Part shown: in pieces, positions 43,191 to 52,790 of the stretch
How the letters are laid out: every line of letters begins with the position of its first letter
Position numbering within the stretch: position 1 is the first letter of the stretch
NCBI GenBank assembly: GCA_947493165.1
Contig: CANLPY010000002.1
Location: 372,001 to 436,000, forward strand
From: an uncultured Erythrobacter sp.
GTDB lineage: Bacteria; Pseudomonadota; Alphaproteobacteria; Sphingomonadales; Sphingomonadaceae
Direction of reading: 5' to 3'
DNA length: 64,000 nucleotides
Notes under the pieces: model-generated
Databases searched by the model: none
The model's input: only the letters and a program-made list of their open reading frames with translations
What the model was told of the DNA's origin: nothing
Translations under genes and position numbers: made by a program

Positions 43191-45101
43191 ATGATGAAGC
43201 TGGGTTGCTGCTATTACCCTGAGCACTGGTCAGAGGAGCAATGGGCTGATGATGCGCGCCGCATGGCCGAAATGGGCTTATCGCTGGTGCGGATCGGAGA
43301 GTTCGCTTGGAGCCGTATTGAGCCGGAAGCCGGACGCTACGAATGGGACTGGCTAGACCAGGCAATTGAGACGCTGAGCGCAGCTGGACTGAAAATCATT
43401 CTTGGCACGCCCACGGCCACTCCGCCAAAATGGTTGGTCGATCAAATGCCAGACATGGTCGCCATTGATGAACACGGTCGCCCTCGCGGGTTTGGCTCGC
43501 GCAGACACTATTGTTTTTCCCACGCTGGCTATCGCGAGGAATGCAAGCGGATCGTTACCGCCATGGCAGAGCGCTATGGTGAGCATCCGGCCCTGACCAC
43601 ATGGCAGACAGACAACGAATATGGCTGCCACGATACCGTCTTGAGTTTCTCAAACAGCGCTGCGGCGGGCTTTCGAAGCTGGCTCGCTCAACGCTATGAC
43701 AATGTTCAGGCGCTGAACAACGCTTGGGGCAATGTCTTTTGGAGTATGGAATATCGGGAATTCAGTGAGATCGACCCGCCCAATCTGACTGTTACCGAGG
43801 CAAACCCCGCGCATTGGCTCGACTATCGCCGGTTCGCCTCGGATCAAGTCGCAAACTTTAACCGTGAACAGGTGGATATCATCCGCGCTTGCTCAACCGG
43901 CTGCGACATCACGCACAATTTCATGGGCTTCTTCACTGAGTTCGATCATTACGACACAGCGCGGGATATAGATATCGCCACATGGGATAGCTACCCGCTC
44001 GGCTTCCTTGAGCAATTTTGGTTCGATGATGCTGATAAGCGCGATTATCTGCGCCAAGGCCATCCTGATATCGCCGCCTTCCACCATGACCTTTATCGCG
44101 GTTGCTCTAATGGCCGCTGGGGCGTGATGGAGCAGCAGCCCGGCCCGGTAAACTGGGCCCGCTACAACCCCTCTCCGCTGCCCGGCATGGTGAAACTGTG
44201 GACGCTGGAGGCGATGGCGCATGGGGCGGAGTTCACCAGCTATTTCCGCTGGCGTCAGGCTCCGTTTGCACAGGAGCAAATGCACGCTGGAATGCTTCGT
44301 CCCGATGGTGTGGATGCGCCCGCTGCGGGTGAAGCGCGCGAGGCCGCAAGAATCATTGAGGAAATCGGCGAGCAGCGTATGGCACAAGCCCCGGTTGCCT
44401 TGGTGTTTTCCTATGAGTCGGCATGGGTCTGCGACATTCAGCCGCAAGGGCAAAGCTTCAAATATCTTGAGTTGGTGTACGAGTGGTATTCGGCGCTGCG
44501 CAAGCTAGGGCTCGACGTCGATATCGTATCAGACAAAGCCGATCTGTCGAACTACAAGATGATAGCGATCCCGACGTTGCCGATTGTTTCCGAAAAACTT
44601 GCCGAGCTGTTGCAATCTCTTACTTGCCCCATCCTGATTGGCCCGCGTTCTGGTAGCAAAACGCGAAGCTTTTGCATCCCAGACCAGCTCGCACCAGGCG
44701 TATTGCAGGATCTGATCCCGCTTAAAGTCACTCGCGTTGAAAGTCTGCGCGATGGTGCAACTGAGCCGGGCGATAACTTTGAAATATCGCGCTGGTTGGA
44801 AGAGATTGAAACCGACCTCGCGCCGGAATTCGCGCTAAAAGACGGTCGCGGGGTAGCGTTCAAGAAGGATCATCTTCGCTATGTCGCCGCTTGGCCAGAT
44901 CGGGCCCTGCTGACGCAGGTGCTCAGCCGCATGGCTGATGAAGCAGATGTTGCAATCGCACCTCTGCCAAAAGGGCTCCGCATCCGCCGCACCGCGACAC
45001 ACATGTTCGCGTTCAATTATTCCGCCCAGCCGATCCATTTCGAACAGACCGGCAAGACGATTGACCCGGCAGGTGTTTCGATTACGGCGCTGGGCGGATG
45101 A
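43191..45101 (+). CDS. Beta-galactosidase, glycoside hydrolase family 42
   Basis: 636 residues. ATG 43191 (MMKLGCCYYPEHW) is chosen over a frame from 43089; GAAAGG lies upstream. GCCYYPEHW, RIGEFAWSRIEPEAG and TDNEYG (acid/base Glu143) are GH42 motifs. VMEQQPGPVNW contains the nucleophile, Glu314. The middle trimerisation domain and a C-terminal beta domain follow. No signal peptide is visible, so it acts in the cytoplasm on small galactosides. It begins a four-gene run with an Idh-like dehydrogenase, an aldo-keto reductase and a dioxygenase, which suggests breakdown of a specific glycoside; the opposing operon carries a sugar-type symporter. Confidence 0.9.
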   Translation: MMKLGCCYYPEHWSEEQWADDARRMAEMGLSLVRIGEFAWSRIEPEAGRYEWDWLDQAIETLSAAGLKIILGTPTATPPKWLVDQMPDMVAIDEHGRPRGFGSRRHYCFSHAGYREECKRIVTAMAERYGEHPALTTWQTDNEYGCHDTVLSFSNSAAAGFRSWLAQRYDNVQALNNAWGNVFWSMEYREFSEIDPPNLTVTEANPAHWLDYRRFASDQVANFNREQVDIIRACSTGCDITHNFMGFFTEFDHYDTARDIDIATWDSYPLGFLEQFWFDDADKRDYLRQGHPDIAAFHHDLYRGCSNGRWGVMEQQPGPVNWARYNPSPLPGMVKLWTLEAMAHGAEFTSYFRWRQAPFAQEQMHAGMLRPDGVDAPAAGEAREAARIIEEIGEQRMAQAPVALVFSYESAWVCDIQPQGQSFKYLELVYEWYSALRKLGLDVDIVSDKADLSNYKMIAIPTLPIVSEKLAELLQSLTCPILIGPRSGSKTRSFCIPDQLAPGVLQDLIPLKVTRVESLRDGATEPGDNFEISRWLEEIETDLAPEFALKDGRGVAFKKDHLRYVAAWPDRALLTQVLSRMADEADVAIAPLPKGLRIRRTATHMFAFNYSAQPIHFEQTGKTIDPAGVSITALGG

Positions 45102-46177
45102 ACAAAACCTGTAAATACGCGATAATCGGCTGCGGCATGATGGGCCGCGAGCACATGCAAAATCTGGCGATTGTGCCAGGGGCTGAGCTGGTCGCCATTG
45201 CTGATCCTGATGAGGGTTCGCGCGAGGCGGCTCTCGCTCTCGCAGGCGAACTCGGCCAGACCATCAATTGCTACGATGATAACGCGGCAATGTTAGCCGA
45301 TGCACAGCCAGATGCGGTCATTATCGCTACACCCAATTTCACGCATTTTGAGGTGGTTAAGCCAGTGATAGACGCCGGGTGCGCGGTGCTTTTGGAAAAG
45401 CCGATGTGCACGCGGATCGAGGATGCCGAAGCGTTGGCCAAGGCCGCGCGCAACTACGAAAGGCTGTTCTGGGTCGGCCTTGAATATCGTTATATGCCGC
45501 CGGTCACGCGCTTTATCGAGCGTGTACATTCCGGCGAAGCGGGCGATCTTAAAATGCTCGCCATTCGCGAACACCGCTTCCCTTTCCTTGAGAAAGTCGG
45601 GGACTGGAACCGCTTTAACGCCAACACTGGCGGCACTCTGGTGGAAAAGTGTTGTCACTTTTTCGACCTTATGCGGCACATTCTGCAAGATGAGCCCGTA
45701 CGCGTTTTCGCCAGCGGCGCGCAGGACGTAAACCACCTAGACGAGACTTATGACGGCAAGACTCCCGACATCATCGACAACGCATTCGTGTTGCTCGATT
45801 TTGCGAACGGCGCACGCGCAACGCTTGACCTGTGCATGTTTGCCGAGGGATCTGAACAACAGGAGGAAATCAGCGCGGTTGGCCCCATCGGCAAGATGGA
45901 AGTAAAGTTGCCGCGAGGCGAGGTGATATGGTCTCCGCGCGACAAAAGCGGACCATTGCGTGAAAGCGTCCCCACACCTGCGGATGCGCTCGCAGCTGGC
46001 GACCACCACGGCGCGACATATTTCCAATTGCGTGATTTTCACGAAGCTTTGGTGAACGGCACGGAGCCGCTAATCACGGCGCGAGACGGATATCGTTCGG
46101 TCGTAATCGGGGCAGCGGCTCAGCAATCGATTGCAACTGGGCATCCGGTCGACCTTAAATTTACAGACGAAAGCTAG
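45098..46177 (+). CDS. Gfo/Idh/MocA family oxidoreductase
   Basis: 359 residues. YAIIGCGMMGREHMQNLA (about 7-24) is the NAD(P)-binding start. EKPMCTRIEDAEAL carries the EKP lysine typical of the family (Lys near residue 99); GLEYRYMPP and NTGGTLVEKCCHFFDLMRH supply the substrate His/Asp region. Such enzymes oxidise sugar or sugar-alcohol hydroxyls. It starts inside the GH42 stop (ATGA), so it is translated with the galactosidase. Substrate specificity cannot be inferred beyond a carbohydrate or inositol-like compound. Confidence 0.88.
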   Translation: MNKTCKYAIIGCGMMGREHMQNLAIVPGAELVAIADPDEGSREAALALAGELGQTINCYDDNAAMLADAQPDAVIIATPNFTHFEVVKPVIDAGCAVLLEKPMCTRIEDAEALAKAARNYERLFWVGLEYRYMPPVTRFIERVHSGEAGDLKMLAIREHRFPFLEKVGDWNRFNANTGGTLVEKCCHFFDLMRHILQDEPVRVFASGAQDVNHLDETYDGKTPDIIDNAFVLLDFANGARATLDLCMFAEGSEQQEEISAVGPIGKMEVKLPRGEVIWSPRDKSGPLRESVPTPADALAAGDHHGATYFQLRDFHEALVNGTEPLITARDGYRSVVIGAAAQQSIATGHPVDLKFTDES

Positions 46178-46180
46178 ACT

Positions 46181-47134
46181 ATGCTCAAAACCATGCCGCC
46201 CGTTGGCTTTGGCCTTTGGAAAATCCCGCGCGAAGATACCGCCGCCACTGTCGTCGAGGCAATCCGCGCTGGCTATCGCCATTTCGATAGCGCAGCGGAT
46301 TACGGCAATGAGATTGAGACGGGTCATGGGATCGCGCAAGCGATCAGCGAAGGTTTGGTGACGCGCGAAGAACTATGGATCACGTCTAAGCTATGGAACA
46401 CGTTCCACGCGCCTGAACATGTCGAGGAGGCCTGCCAAAAGTCGCTCAGCGATCTTGGGCTGGAACAGTTCGATCTGTATCTCATCCATTTCCCGATTGC
46501 GCTGCAATATGTGCCGATTGAAACGCGCTATCCGCCAGAGTGGGTGCATGAACCGGCAAGCAATTCAGGGATGAAGCTGGCCAAGGTTCCGCTCTATAAG
46601 ACTTGGGGTGCAATGGAACAGCTAGTCGAGACCGGCCTCACACGGAAGATCGGCGTCTGCAATTACAACACTGGCCTGATCCATGACCTGATGACTTATG
46701 CGCGCATTCAGCCCGCCATGCTGCAGGTCGAAGCGCATCCGTTCCTGACCCAGGAGAAGTTGATCCGCTGCGCGAATGGCTACGGCATTCCCGTCACCGC
46801 GTTTTCTCCGCTGGCCGCGCAAAGCTATTTCGAGCTGGACATGGCAAAGCGTGATGAGAGCGTGCTTGGTTCTGCCCCTGTCATGGTCGCGGCACAGGCG
46901 CATGGTAAGACAGAGGCGCAAGTGATGCTGCGCTGGGCAGTGCAGCGCGGCACAGCGGTTATCCCAAAGACGACCAAGCCAGAACGGATGAGAGAAAACC
47001 TTGCCATTGATGACTTTGAATTGAGTTTGGCCGAAATGGCCGCGATTTCCTCGCTCAACCAGAACCGCCGCTTCAACGATCCGGGCGATTTTGCAGAAGC
47101 TGCATTTGGCACTTTCCACCCGATTTATGATTGA
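46181..47134 (+). CDS. Aldo/keto reductase (xylose reductase-like)
   Basis: 317 residues of (beta/alpha)8 AKR fold. The active-site tetrad is visible as Asp36, Tyr41, Lys70 and His103 in GYRHFDSAADYG, ITSKLW and YLIHFPI. LIHFPIALQYVP and PKTTKPERMRENL (cofactor phosphate side) resemble yeast and bacterial xylose reductases, suggesting an NADPH-linked aldose reductase. It is 3 bp after the Idh-like gene and 9 bp before the dioxygenase, so it belongs to the same operon. Confidence 0.88.
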   Translation: MLKTMPPVGFGLWKIPREDTAATVVEAIRAGYRHFDSAADYGNEIETGHGIAQAISEGLVTREELWITSKLWNTFHAPEHVEEACQKSLSDLGLEQFDLYLIHFPIALQYVPIETRYPPEWVHEPASNSGMKLAKVPLYKTWGAMEQLVETGLTRKIGVCNYNTGLIHDLMTYARIQPAMLQVEAHPFLTQEKLIRCANGYGIPVTAFSPLAAQSYFELDMAKRDESVLGSAPVMVAAQAHGKTEAQVMLRWAVQRGTAVIPKTTKPERMRENLAIDDFELSLAEMAAISSLNQNRRFNDPGDFAEAAFGTFHPIYD

Positions 47135-47143
47135 GCAGACAAC

Positions 47144-48061
47144 ATGAGTGACCAAAGCGAATTTCCAGCAATCATCGCCGGCGGCGGTGATCTTGCCGCA
47201 TTTTTGAGCGCAAACAAAGCGGCTGTTGATGCGGCTTTGGATCACGCAGGCACCTTGCTGTTTCGTGGATTCGACGTATCCGACCCTCTCGCATTCGACG
47301 CGGCGATTGAAGGTTATGGAGAGCCAGGCTTTACCTACGAGGATTCGCTCTCCAACGCGGTGCGCACCAATGTGACCCCGCGCGTGTTCACAGCCAATGA
47401 AGCTCCGCCTGACACCGAAATATTCTTGCATCACGAGATGGCGCAGACCCCGCTATATCCAGCAAAACTGTTCTTCTATTGTGAGATTGCACCCGGCGAA
47501 GGCGGGGCGACGCCGCTGTGCCGATCGGACTGGGTGCTGGATCAATTGCGCGCTGCCAACCCTGATTTCGTCGCGCGCATCGAAGCGGAGGGCGTGCGTT
47601 ATACAAATGTCATGCCAGCGGGCGATGATGCCGTTTCTGGCCAAGGGCGCAGTTGGCGCAGCACGTTGAGCGTCTCGGACAAAGCCCAAGCGGAAGCGCG
47701 CCTTACTGCGCTGGGTTATTCATGGGAGTGGCTTGAGAACACGAGCCTGCGCGTGACCACTGCTGCCTTGCCGGGCGTTCGCGACTTAGGCGATGGCCGC
47801 AGCAGCTTCTTCAATCAGCTGATCGCAGCATTCCGTGGCTGGGCTGATAGCCGCAACGATCCGAACCGGGCGATCACCTTTGGCAGCGGAGACCCGATCA
47901 CCAGCGAAGATATGGCTGATGCTATCCGTATCGCCGATGAGCTCACCTATAACCTTGCTTGGGATGTCGGCGATGTCGCGCTGCTCGATAATTTCCAAGT
48001 CATGCATGGTCGCCGCCCGTTTAAGGGCAAACGCCGCGTGCTAGCTTCCCTTATCGCTTAG
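47144..48061 (+). CDS. TauD/TfdA-like Fe(II)/2-oxoglutarate oxygenase
   Basis: 305 residues. LLFRGFDVSDPLAFDAAIEGYGE is the N-terminal double-stranded beta-helix start. IFLHHEMAQTPLYP supplies the facial-triad residues as H-x-E (His96/Glu98); NFQVMHGRRPF near the C-terminus supplies the second His, and KRRVLAS the 2-oxoglutarate Arg. A Glu in place of the usual Asp of the triad also occurs in clavaminate synthase-type members. Substrate unknown. It closes the GH42 operon and overlaps the convergent symporter by 4 bp. Confidence 0.85.
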   Translation: MSDQSEFPAIIAGGGDLAAFLSANKAAVDAALDHAGTLLFRGFDVSDPLAFDAAIEGYGEPGFTYEDSLSNAVRTNVTPRVFTANEAPPDTEIFLHHEMAQTPLYPAKLFFYCEIAPGEGGATPLCRSDWVLDQLRAANPDFVARIEAEGVRYTNVMPAGDDAVSGQGRSWRSTLSVSDKAQAEARLTALGYSWEWLENTSLRVTTAALPGVRDLGDGRSSFFNQLIAAFRGWADSRNDPNRAITFGSGDPITSEDMADAIRIADELTYNLAWDVGDVALLDNFQVMHGRRPFKGKRRVLASLIA

Positions 48062-49764
48062 GCCGGCGCAAGACGGCGCGCGGCCAAGGCCCAGATTGCG
48101 GCGTTGGCTATTACCAGTATCCCTATCAACACAGCAAACAGCGCGCCCATCCCACTCGCAGATGCCAAGCCGATTGGTGAAAACAGTAGGTATGTCGCTA
48201 CTACGCAGCTGAACAGCGTCACCGCCAGCGGCTTTGCAAAGCGCCACGGCGTCATGTCGACCTCGGCCTTGGCAGTGAAACTCCATAATTTCTCGCGCGG
48301 AGCCAGCCAACCACACAAGAGCATAATGCCAACCTCAATCCAGAACAGCACCGCATACAAATGAATGAAGTGCAGCGTGATCGAATCGTCAAACACGAAG
48401 CGAATGAGGCCATAGGTGATAACGTGGAAGATGATCACCAGCTTCGCGCCCAGCGCCGGTACGCGCGCCGTGAAGAGGCCGACCAAGACAATCACGATGG
48501 TGGGGATGTTGTAGAAGCCAGTGAAGATGCGGATGATCTGCCACAGCCCCTCTGGCGAGAAGTACAGCAGCGGCGCGACCACGAATGAGAACAGCGCGAT
48601 CACGATGCTAGCGATTTTTGCGACCCTCACTAGCTCGGCGTCAGTGGCCTTGTCGCCGCGCGCTGGCGCATAGACATCCAAACTGAACAATGTCGCCGCC
48701 GAATTCAGCAACGAGTTAAAAGAGCTGAACACCGCGCCCAGCAGCACCGCTAGGAAGAAGCCGGAAAGGTAAACCGGCAGCACATCGCGGATCAGCCTTG
48801 GATATGCCTCATCAATCGTGCCCAGCCCCGGCCCATACATGTGGAACGCGATCACGCCGGGGATCATCATCATAAACGGGACAAGGATTTTGAAGAAGCC
48901 GGAGAACAACACGCCCTTTTGTCCCTCGGCGAGGCTGCGCGCGCCCAGCGTTCGCTGTATCACATATTGGTTGGTGCACCAATAAAACAGGTTGGCGAAG
49001 ATCATGCCGGTGAACAGCGTGCCGAACGGGGTTGGATCAGTTGAGCTACCGATTGCGTTTAATTTCTCCGGGTTCTGGGTCGTGATTTGAGCGAGACCAT
49101 CTCCCATGCTGCCATCACCCAGCGCCATCAAACCAAACACCGGAACGAGCACACCAATGATCAGCAGGCCCACGCCATTCAGTGTATCAGAAATCGCAAC
49201 CGCGCGCAGACCGCCAAAGATCGCATAAACCGCACCTATCACCCCGATGACAATAACCGTTGCAACCAATGCCGGAAAATAGGCAAGACCAGTAAGCGCA
49301 GGGATATCGAACAAGAGCAGCACCGCGACGGAGCCTGAGTAGAGCACGCTAGGGATCGTCACAAAGCCGTAGCCGAGCATAAACAGCACCACCGACATGC
49401 GCCGGACCGTTGGATCGAACCGATCATTCAAGAATTGCGGCAGGGTTGTGAAGGCCCCTGCCAAGTATTTTGGCAGGAAGATCAGCGCCATGGCGATGGT
49501 CGCGACCGCGGCCGTCACCTCCCAACCCATGCTCGACATGTTAAAACCGTATGACGATCCATTCAGTCCGATCAGCTGTTCTGCCGATAGGTTCGTTAGC
49601 AATAACGAGCCTGCAATAAAGGTCGCGCCAAGGCCTCGCCCGGCAAGGAAATAACCGTCTTTGGTGTCCGCAGTCCCGCGTGTTTTCAGCCAGCTGATCC
49701 ATCCAACCAGCGCCATGAAAAAGACGCAGCTAAGAGCCGTGAATACCAAATCGCCGCTGCTCAT
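48058..49764 (-). CDS. SSS-family sodium/solute symporter (SGLT-like)
   Basis: 568 residues with about thirteen to fourteen TM segments. YFLAGRGLGATFIAGSLLLTNLSAEQLIGLNG near residue 40 is the LeuT-fold TM1 with the unwound region. GGLRAVAISDTLNGVGLLI is the SSS signature region. FSSFNSLLNSAATLFSLDVYAP carries Ser/Ser/Thr typical of the second sodium site. The pattern is closest to sugar transporters (SGLT, YidK). It starts inside the stop of the BciA-like gene and ends overlapping the oxygenase stop, convergent with the GH42 operon, which supports a sugar-uptake role. Confidence 0.88.
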   Translation of the reverse strand: MSSGDLVFTALSCVFFMALVGWISWLKTRGTADTKDGYFLAGRGLGATFIAGSLLLTNLSAEQLIGLNGSSYGFNMSSMGWEVTAAVATIAMALIFLPKYLAGAFTTLPQFLNDRFDPTVRRMSVVLFMLGYGFVTIPSVLYSGSVAVLLLFDIPALTGLAYFPALVATVIVIGVIGAVYAIFGGLRAVAISDTLNGVGLLIIGVLVPVFGLMALGDGSMGDGLAQITTQNPEKLNAIGSSTDPTPFGTLFTGMIFANLFYWCTNQYVIQRTLGARSLAEGQKGVLFSGFFKILVPFMMMIPGVIAFHMYGPGLGTIDEAYPRLIRDVLPVYLSGFFLAVLLGAVFSSFNSLLNSAATLFSLDVYAPARGDKATDAELVRVAKIASIVIALFSFVVAPLLYFSPEGLWQIIRIFTGFYNIPTIVIVLVGLFTARVPALGAKLVIIFHVITYGLIRFVFDDSITLHFIHLYAVLFWIEVGIMLLCGWLAPREKLWSFTAKAEVDMTPWRFAKPLAVTLFSCVVATYLLFSPIGLASASGMGALFAVLIGILVIANAAIWALAARRLAPA

Positions 49765-50723
49765 TTCGTAGTGTCCAGCAGGCTGGCATAATGATCGCGC
49801 AAAGTGTCTGCGCCGAATTCCGGTGTTTCGTCGGCATCGTACTGGCTAGTCTCAGGGTCGTGCACTAGCATGCTTTCAGTCGCGTAATATCGCGCGATCC
49901 GCGCGTATTCTGCCTTTTCCGCGCACCAATTTGACCAACGTTCGCCAAACGAAAAAGCCCGCGCAAATGCGCTCATCATTCCAACCGGCACGCGGCGCAG
50001 CTTCACCTCGCGCCCAAGCAAGTCACCAAGCGTTGCGGCCTGATCCAGCGGGCTTATCGCAGAGCCGGGTCCGCCGATTGGCAGGATGCAGTTGTGCCGC
50101 GCAGGGTAAGTGATGCAGCCGGAAATATAACGCGCCAAATCGCGGTCGCTAATCGGCTTGCAGCGGGTCAACTCACCATTGCCGAACACCACAAACGGCT
50201 TGCCCTTCACGACCCGTTCGACTTGCCCGGACAAAGATTTGAAGAAGGCGGTGGGGCGGACAATCGAATAGGTTAGGCCAGATGCGATCAGCTCTGCCTC
50301 AAACGCCAGCTTGGCATGCTGAAACGCCAGCAAAGGCTTTTGCACACAGATCGCTGAGAGCAGGATGAAGTGCTTTGCGCCTGCATTCTTTGCCGCTTCG
50401 AGCACATTGGCGTTGGCCTGATAATCAATCGCCTGCGCGTCCTTTGCCGTCCCACTACGCGAGGCGAGGCAAGAAATCACCACATCAAATTTCGCTCCGG
50501 CGAAGAAATCATCAGTGACGGAAGCCGGTTCGGTCACATCGCCAAACCGGCAGGCTGCACAAGCACTGACAAACACTTCCTCCATCTCTGCGCCTGATGA
50601 TGAGCGCCTAAGGCCCGCGGTGACTCGGTGCCCGTCATCAAGCAAGGCCAGCACCACCGCGCGCCCAATCGTGCCGCTGGCGCCCAGTACCAGCACGCTC
50701 TTGCTTTCAGGTGCCCCGCTCAA
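49761..50723 (-). CDS. BciA-like NAD(P)H reductase (divinyl chlorophyllide 8-vinyl reductase family)
   Basis: 320 residues. VLVLGASGTIGRAVVLALL (about 10-28) is an extended-SDR NAD(P) fold. ISCLASRSGTAKDAQAIDYQ, FILLSAICVQKPLLAFQHAK, and YSIVRPTAFFKSLSGQVERV match the conserved blocks of BciA, which reduces the 8-vinyl group of divinyl (bacterio)chlorophyllide. FGNGELTRCKPISDRDLA and ILPIGGPG also fit. However, no bacteriochlorophyll gene is in the window. The gene is coupled by ATGA overlaps to an upstream TPR-sulfotransferase and a downstream symporter. Either the organism is phototrophic with bciA unlinked, or this is a repurposed homologue; the former is possible in Erythrobacter. Confidence 0.8.
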   Translation of the reverse strand: MSGAPESKSVLVLGASGTIGRAVVLALLDDGHRVTAGLRRSSSGAEMEEVFVSACAACRFGDVTEPASVTDDFFAGAKFDVVISCLASRSGTAKDAQAIDYQANANVLEAAKNAGAKHFILLSAICVQKPLLAFQHAKLAFEAELIASGLTYSIVRPTAFFKSLSGQVERVVKGKPFVVFGNGELTRCKPISDRDLARYISGCITYPARHNCILPIGGPGSAISPLDQAATLGDLLGREVKLRRVPVGMMSAFARAFSFGERWSNWCAEKAEYARIARYYATESMLVHDPETSQYDADETPEFGADTLRDHYASLLDTTK

Positions 50724-52696
50724 GCAGGCAGTCCTAGGGCGGCTTTTAGATCATCAAGATACGGTTCAAACGGCTTCCACGCGCCCTGCCCTTTGCGGTT
50801 GATCGGCTGGCGCACCTGCTCGCTTGATGCGGTGCGAACGGCCCGATCCGTTTTGTGGAATTGTAAGCAGGCCTCTTCAAATGGCAGACCAAGGTAGTCG
50901 AGCATCCGCCGCGTTTGCCCTTCCAGATCGTCGAGCACATCCTCATGGTTTACGCGCAGGACCTTGCCCGGCAGTACGGCATCCCAGTGATCCATCAACT
51001 CCACGTAGTCTGAGTAATATCGCCCGACTTCGGTGAGCCCGTAAGTGAATTCTTGCCCTTCGGCGAACAGCTGCTTGAATCCGGAGAAGCAGCAATCCAT
51101 CGGATCGCGCCGCGCATCGATGATCTTGGCATTGGGTAAGATCAAATGAATGAGGCCAATATGCCGGAAATTGTTTGGCATCTTGTCGATGAAGAATGGC
51201 GCACCAGCCCGGTGAACGCGGGTGTTGGCGATAAATTCCTCTCCAAACTTTGCCAGCTGCTCACCCGGCAGGTCATGCAGCACCGCTGGGTAGAGCGATT
51301 GCCCAGCCTTGCGACCGCGCAGACGGTGAGCGAGCGCAAGAATATCAGGCAGTTCCAGCGTCCCGTCGATCTGACTGTGGCTGGCGAGGATTTGCTCAAG
51401 CAGGGTCGATCCGGCTCGCGGAAGACCAAGAATAAAGATTGGATCGGGGGCATCATGGCCTGCGCCAGCATGTGCGGCGAACAGATCCTTCGTGCAAATC
51501 TCACGCTGCTTGGCCAGTTCTGCCGTCATAGCGTCAGCGCTATAGCGGGTCTGCGCGCGCTTCAGATCATTGCCCGTCTTGTAAGAAACGAACGCGCCCG
51601 CGTGATCGCCGCGGTCTTCCAGCGCTTTGGCAATCGCGAATTGGATATGCACGCGGTCCATAAAGGCCAAGTCCCCGCGCGCGACCTGCGCCTGCATAGC
51701 GGCCAGTTCCTCATCTGAGAACTGATAGGTTTTTAGGTTGGCGAGCGCATAATAAGCATCGCCTTGATCAGGCTTTGCCGCAATCGCTTGGCCGTAACGC
51801 GCGATCGCTTTCTCACTTTGGCCCATGGTCTTTAGGGCATGCCCCATACTGGTGAGCGTAGCCGGATCGTTGGGTAGCTTTTCCAGAACCTGCTCGAACA
51901 GCGCAAACGCTCTGTCGTAATCGCCGGTCTGCATGCTCTCAATGGCGAGGCGCGATTGGAACAGCGGATTGGCAGGGTCGGTTGAATGGAGCGCTTCGGC
52001 CTCTTCATAGGCGCGCTCGAATTTTTGGCGGCGGCGCAGCGCATCGACATAATCAAGCCGAAGCTGAATGTTGTCGGGCTCAAACGCAACCGCGCTTTCC
52101 AGTAGAAACTCTGCATCATCCAGAATGCCAAGTTCCAGCCCGATTTTGCTGAGCAGGCGCATCCCTTCAACATGGCCCGGCGCAGGATGCGGATTGGTGC
52201 GCAGGAAGTGCCGGCAGATTTCTTCTGCGCGCAACAAGCGTCCTTCGGCCAAATGGTTTGTCACCGCCACCAATTCACGTGGAAGCGCGGCCAAACGGTC
52301 AAACTGCGCCTTGGCATTGGCAGCCTCTTGCGGGCGGCCTTGTGCGCTGGCCAGGCTCGCAATTTCACGCCAGCTTGCAGCCAGGGCAGGGTTAAACTTG
52401 GCCGCTCGCTGAAACGCTCCCAGAGCGGCGCGCGCGTCTCCTTTAGCGAGAGCTAGGTGCCCTTCTTCCTGCCACGCGCGGCCATATTCAGGCATGGCGG
52501 AATGCAGCGCACCTAGATGTTCAGCTGCGGCACCGAAACGTTTGAGATAACGGCAAGCGACTGCTGCAATATACAGCGCATCGCCATCACCCGCGTTTTC
52601 GGCGAGCAGCGCCTGTGACAGCGCGAAACCGTCTTCAAAACGGCCTGACGTAAGCGCCTCTTGCGCGGATTTCAGCTGATCTTCCCGTGTCGCCAT
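50720..52696 (-). CDS. TPR-repeat sulfotransferase
   Basis: 658 residues. The N-terminal half (about 1-400) is helical TPRs with repeating A-x-x-x-G-x-x-A type pairs (for example DGDALYIAAVACRYLKRFG, YYALANLKT). The C-terminal half is a sulfotransferase: ILGLPRAGSTLLEQ near residue 424 is the PAPS 5'-phosphosulfate loop and IIDARRDPMDCCFSGF the 3'-phosphate region, as in the Sulfotransfer_3 family. It would sulfate a hydroxyl on a lipid, glycan or protein. Cytoplasmic; no signal peptide. It opens the operon with the BciA-like gene and the symporter (overlap ATGA). Confidence 0.87.
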   Translation of the reverse strand: MATREDQLKSAQEALTSGRFEDGFALSQALLAENAGDGDALYIAAVACRYLKRFGAAAEHLGALHSAMPEYGRAWQEEGHLALAKGDARAALGAFQRAAKFNPALAASWREIASLASAQGRPQEAANAKAQFDRLAALPRELVAVTNHLAEGRLLRAEEICRHFLRTNPHPAPGHVEGMRLLSKIGLELGILDDAEFLLESAVAFEPDNIQLRLDYVDALRRRQKFERAYEEAEALHSTDPANPLFQSRLAIESMQTGDYDRAFALFEQVLEKLPNDPATLTSMGHALKTMGQSEKAIARYGQAIAAKPDQGDAYYALANLKTYQFSDEELAAMQAQVARGDLAFMDRVHIQFAIAKALEDRGDHAGAFVSYKTGNDLKRAQTRYSADAMTAELAKQREICTKDLFAAHAGAGHDAPDPIFILGLPRAGSTLLEQILASHSQIDGTLELPDILALAHRLRGRKAGQSLYPAVLHDLPGEQLAKFGEEFIANTRVHRAGAPFFIDKMPNNFRHIGLIHLILPNAKIIDARRDPMDCCFSGFKQLFAEGQEFTYGLTEVGRYYSDYVELMDHWDAVLPGKVLRVNHEDVLDDLEGQTRRMLDYLGLPFEEACLQFHKTDRAVRTASSEQVRQPINRKGQGAWKPFEPYLDDLKAALGLPA

Positions 52697-52723
52697 TTGC
52701 GTGCCTTACAAGCGTCGGCCTCC

Positions 52724-52775
52724 AACGCAAAGCGGCGGAAGTGGACCATGTTGATCCGCTCCCGCCGCCAGCGTT
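52724..52775 (-). terminator. Hairpin after the TonB receptor gene
   Basis: AACGC and CGGCGG (52724-52738) pair with CCGCCG and GCGTT (52762-52775) to give an interrupted stem in the 94-bp gap between the TonB-receptor stop and the sulfotransferase start. No T-run follows, so it is a candidate transcription end or stabilising element. Confidence 0.45.
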
Positions 52776-52790
52776 AGATTGTATGTGCGA

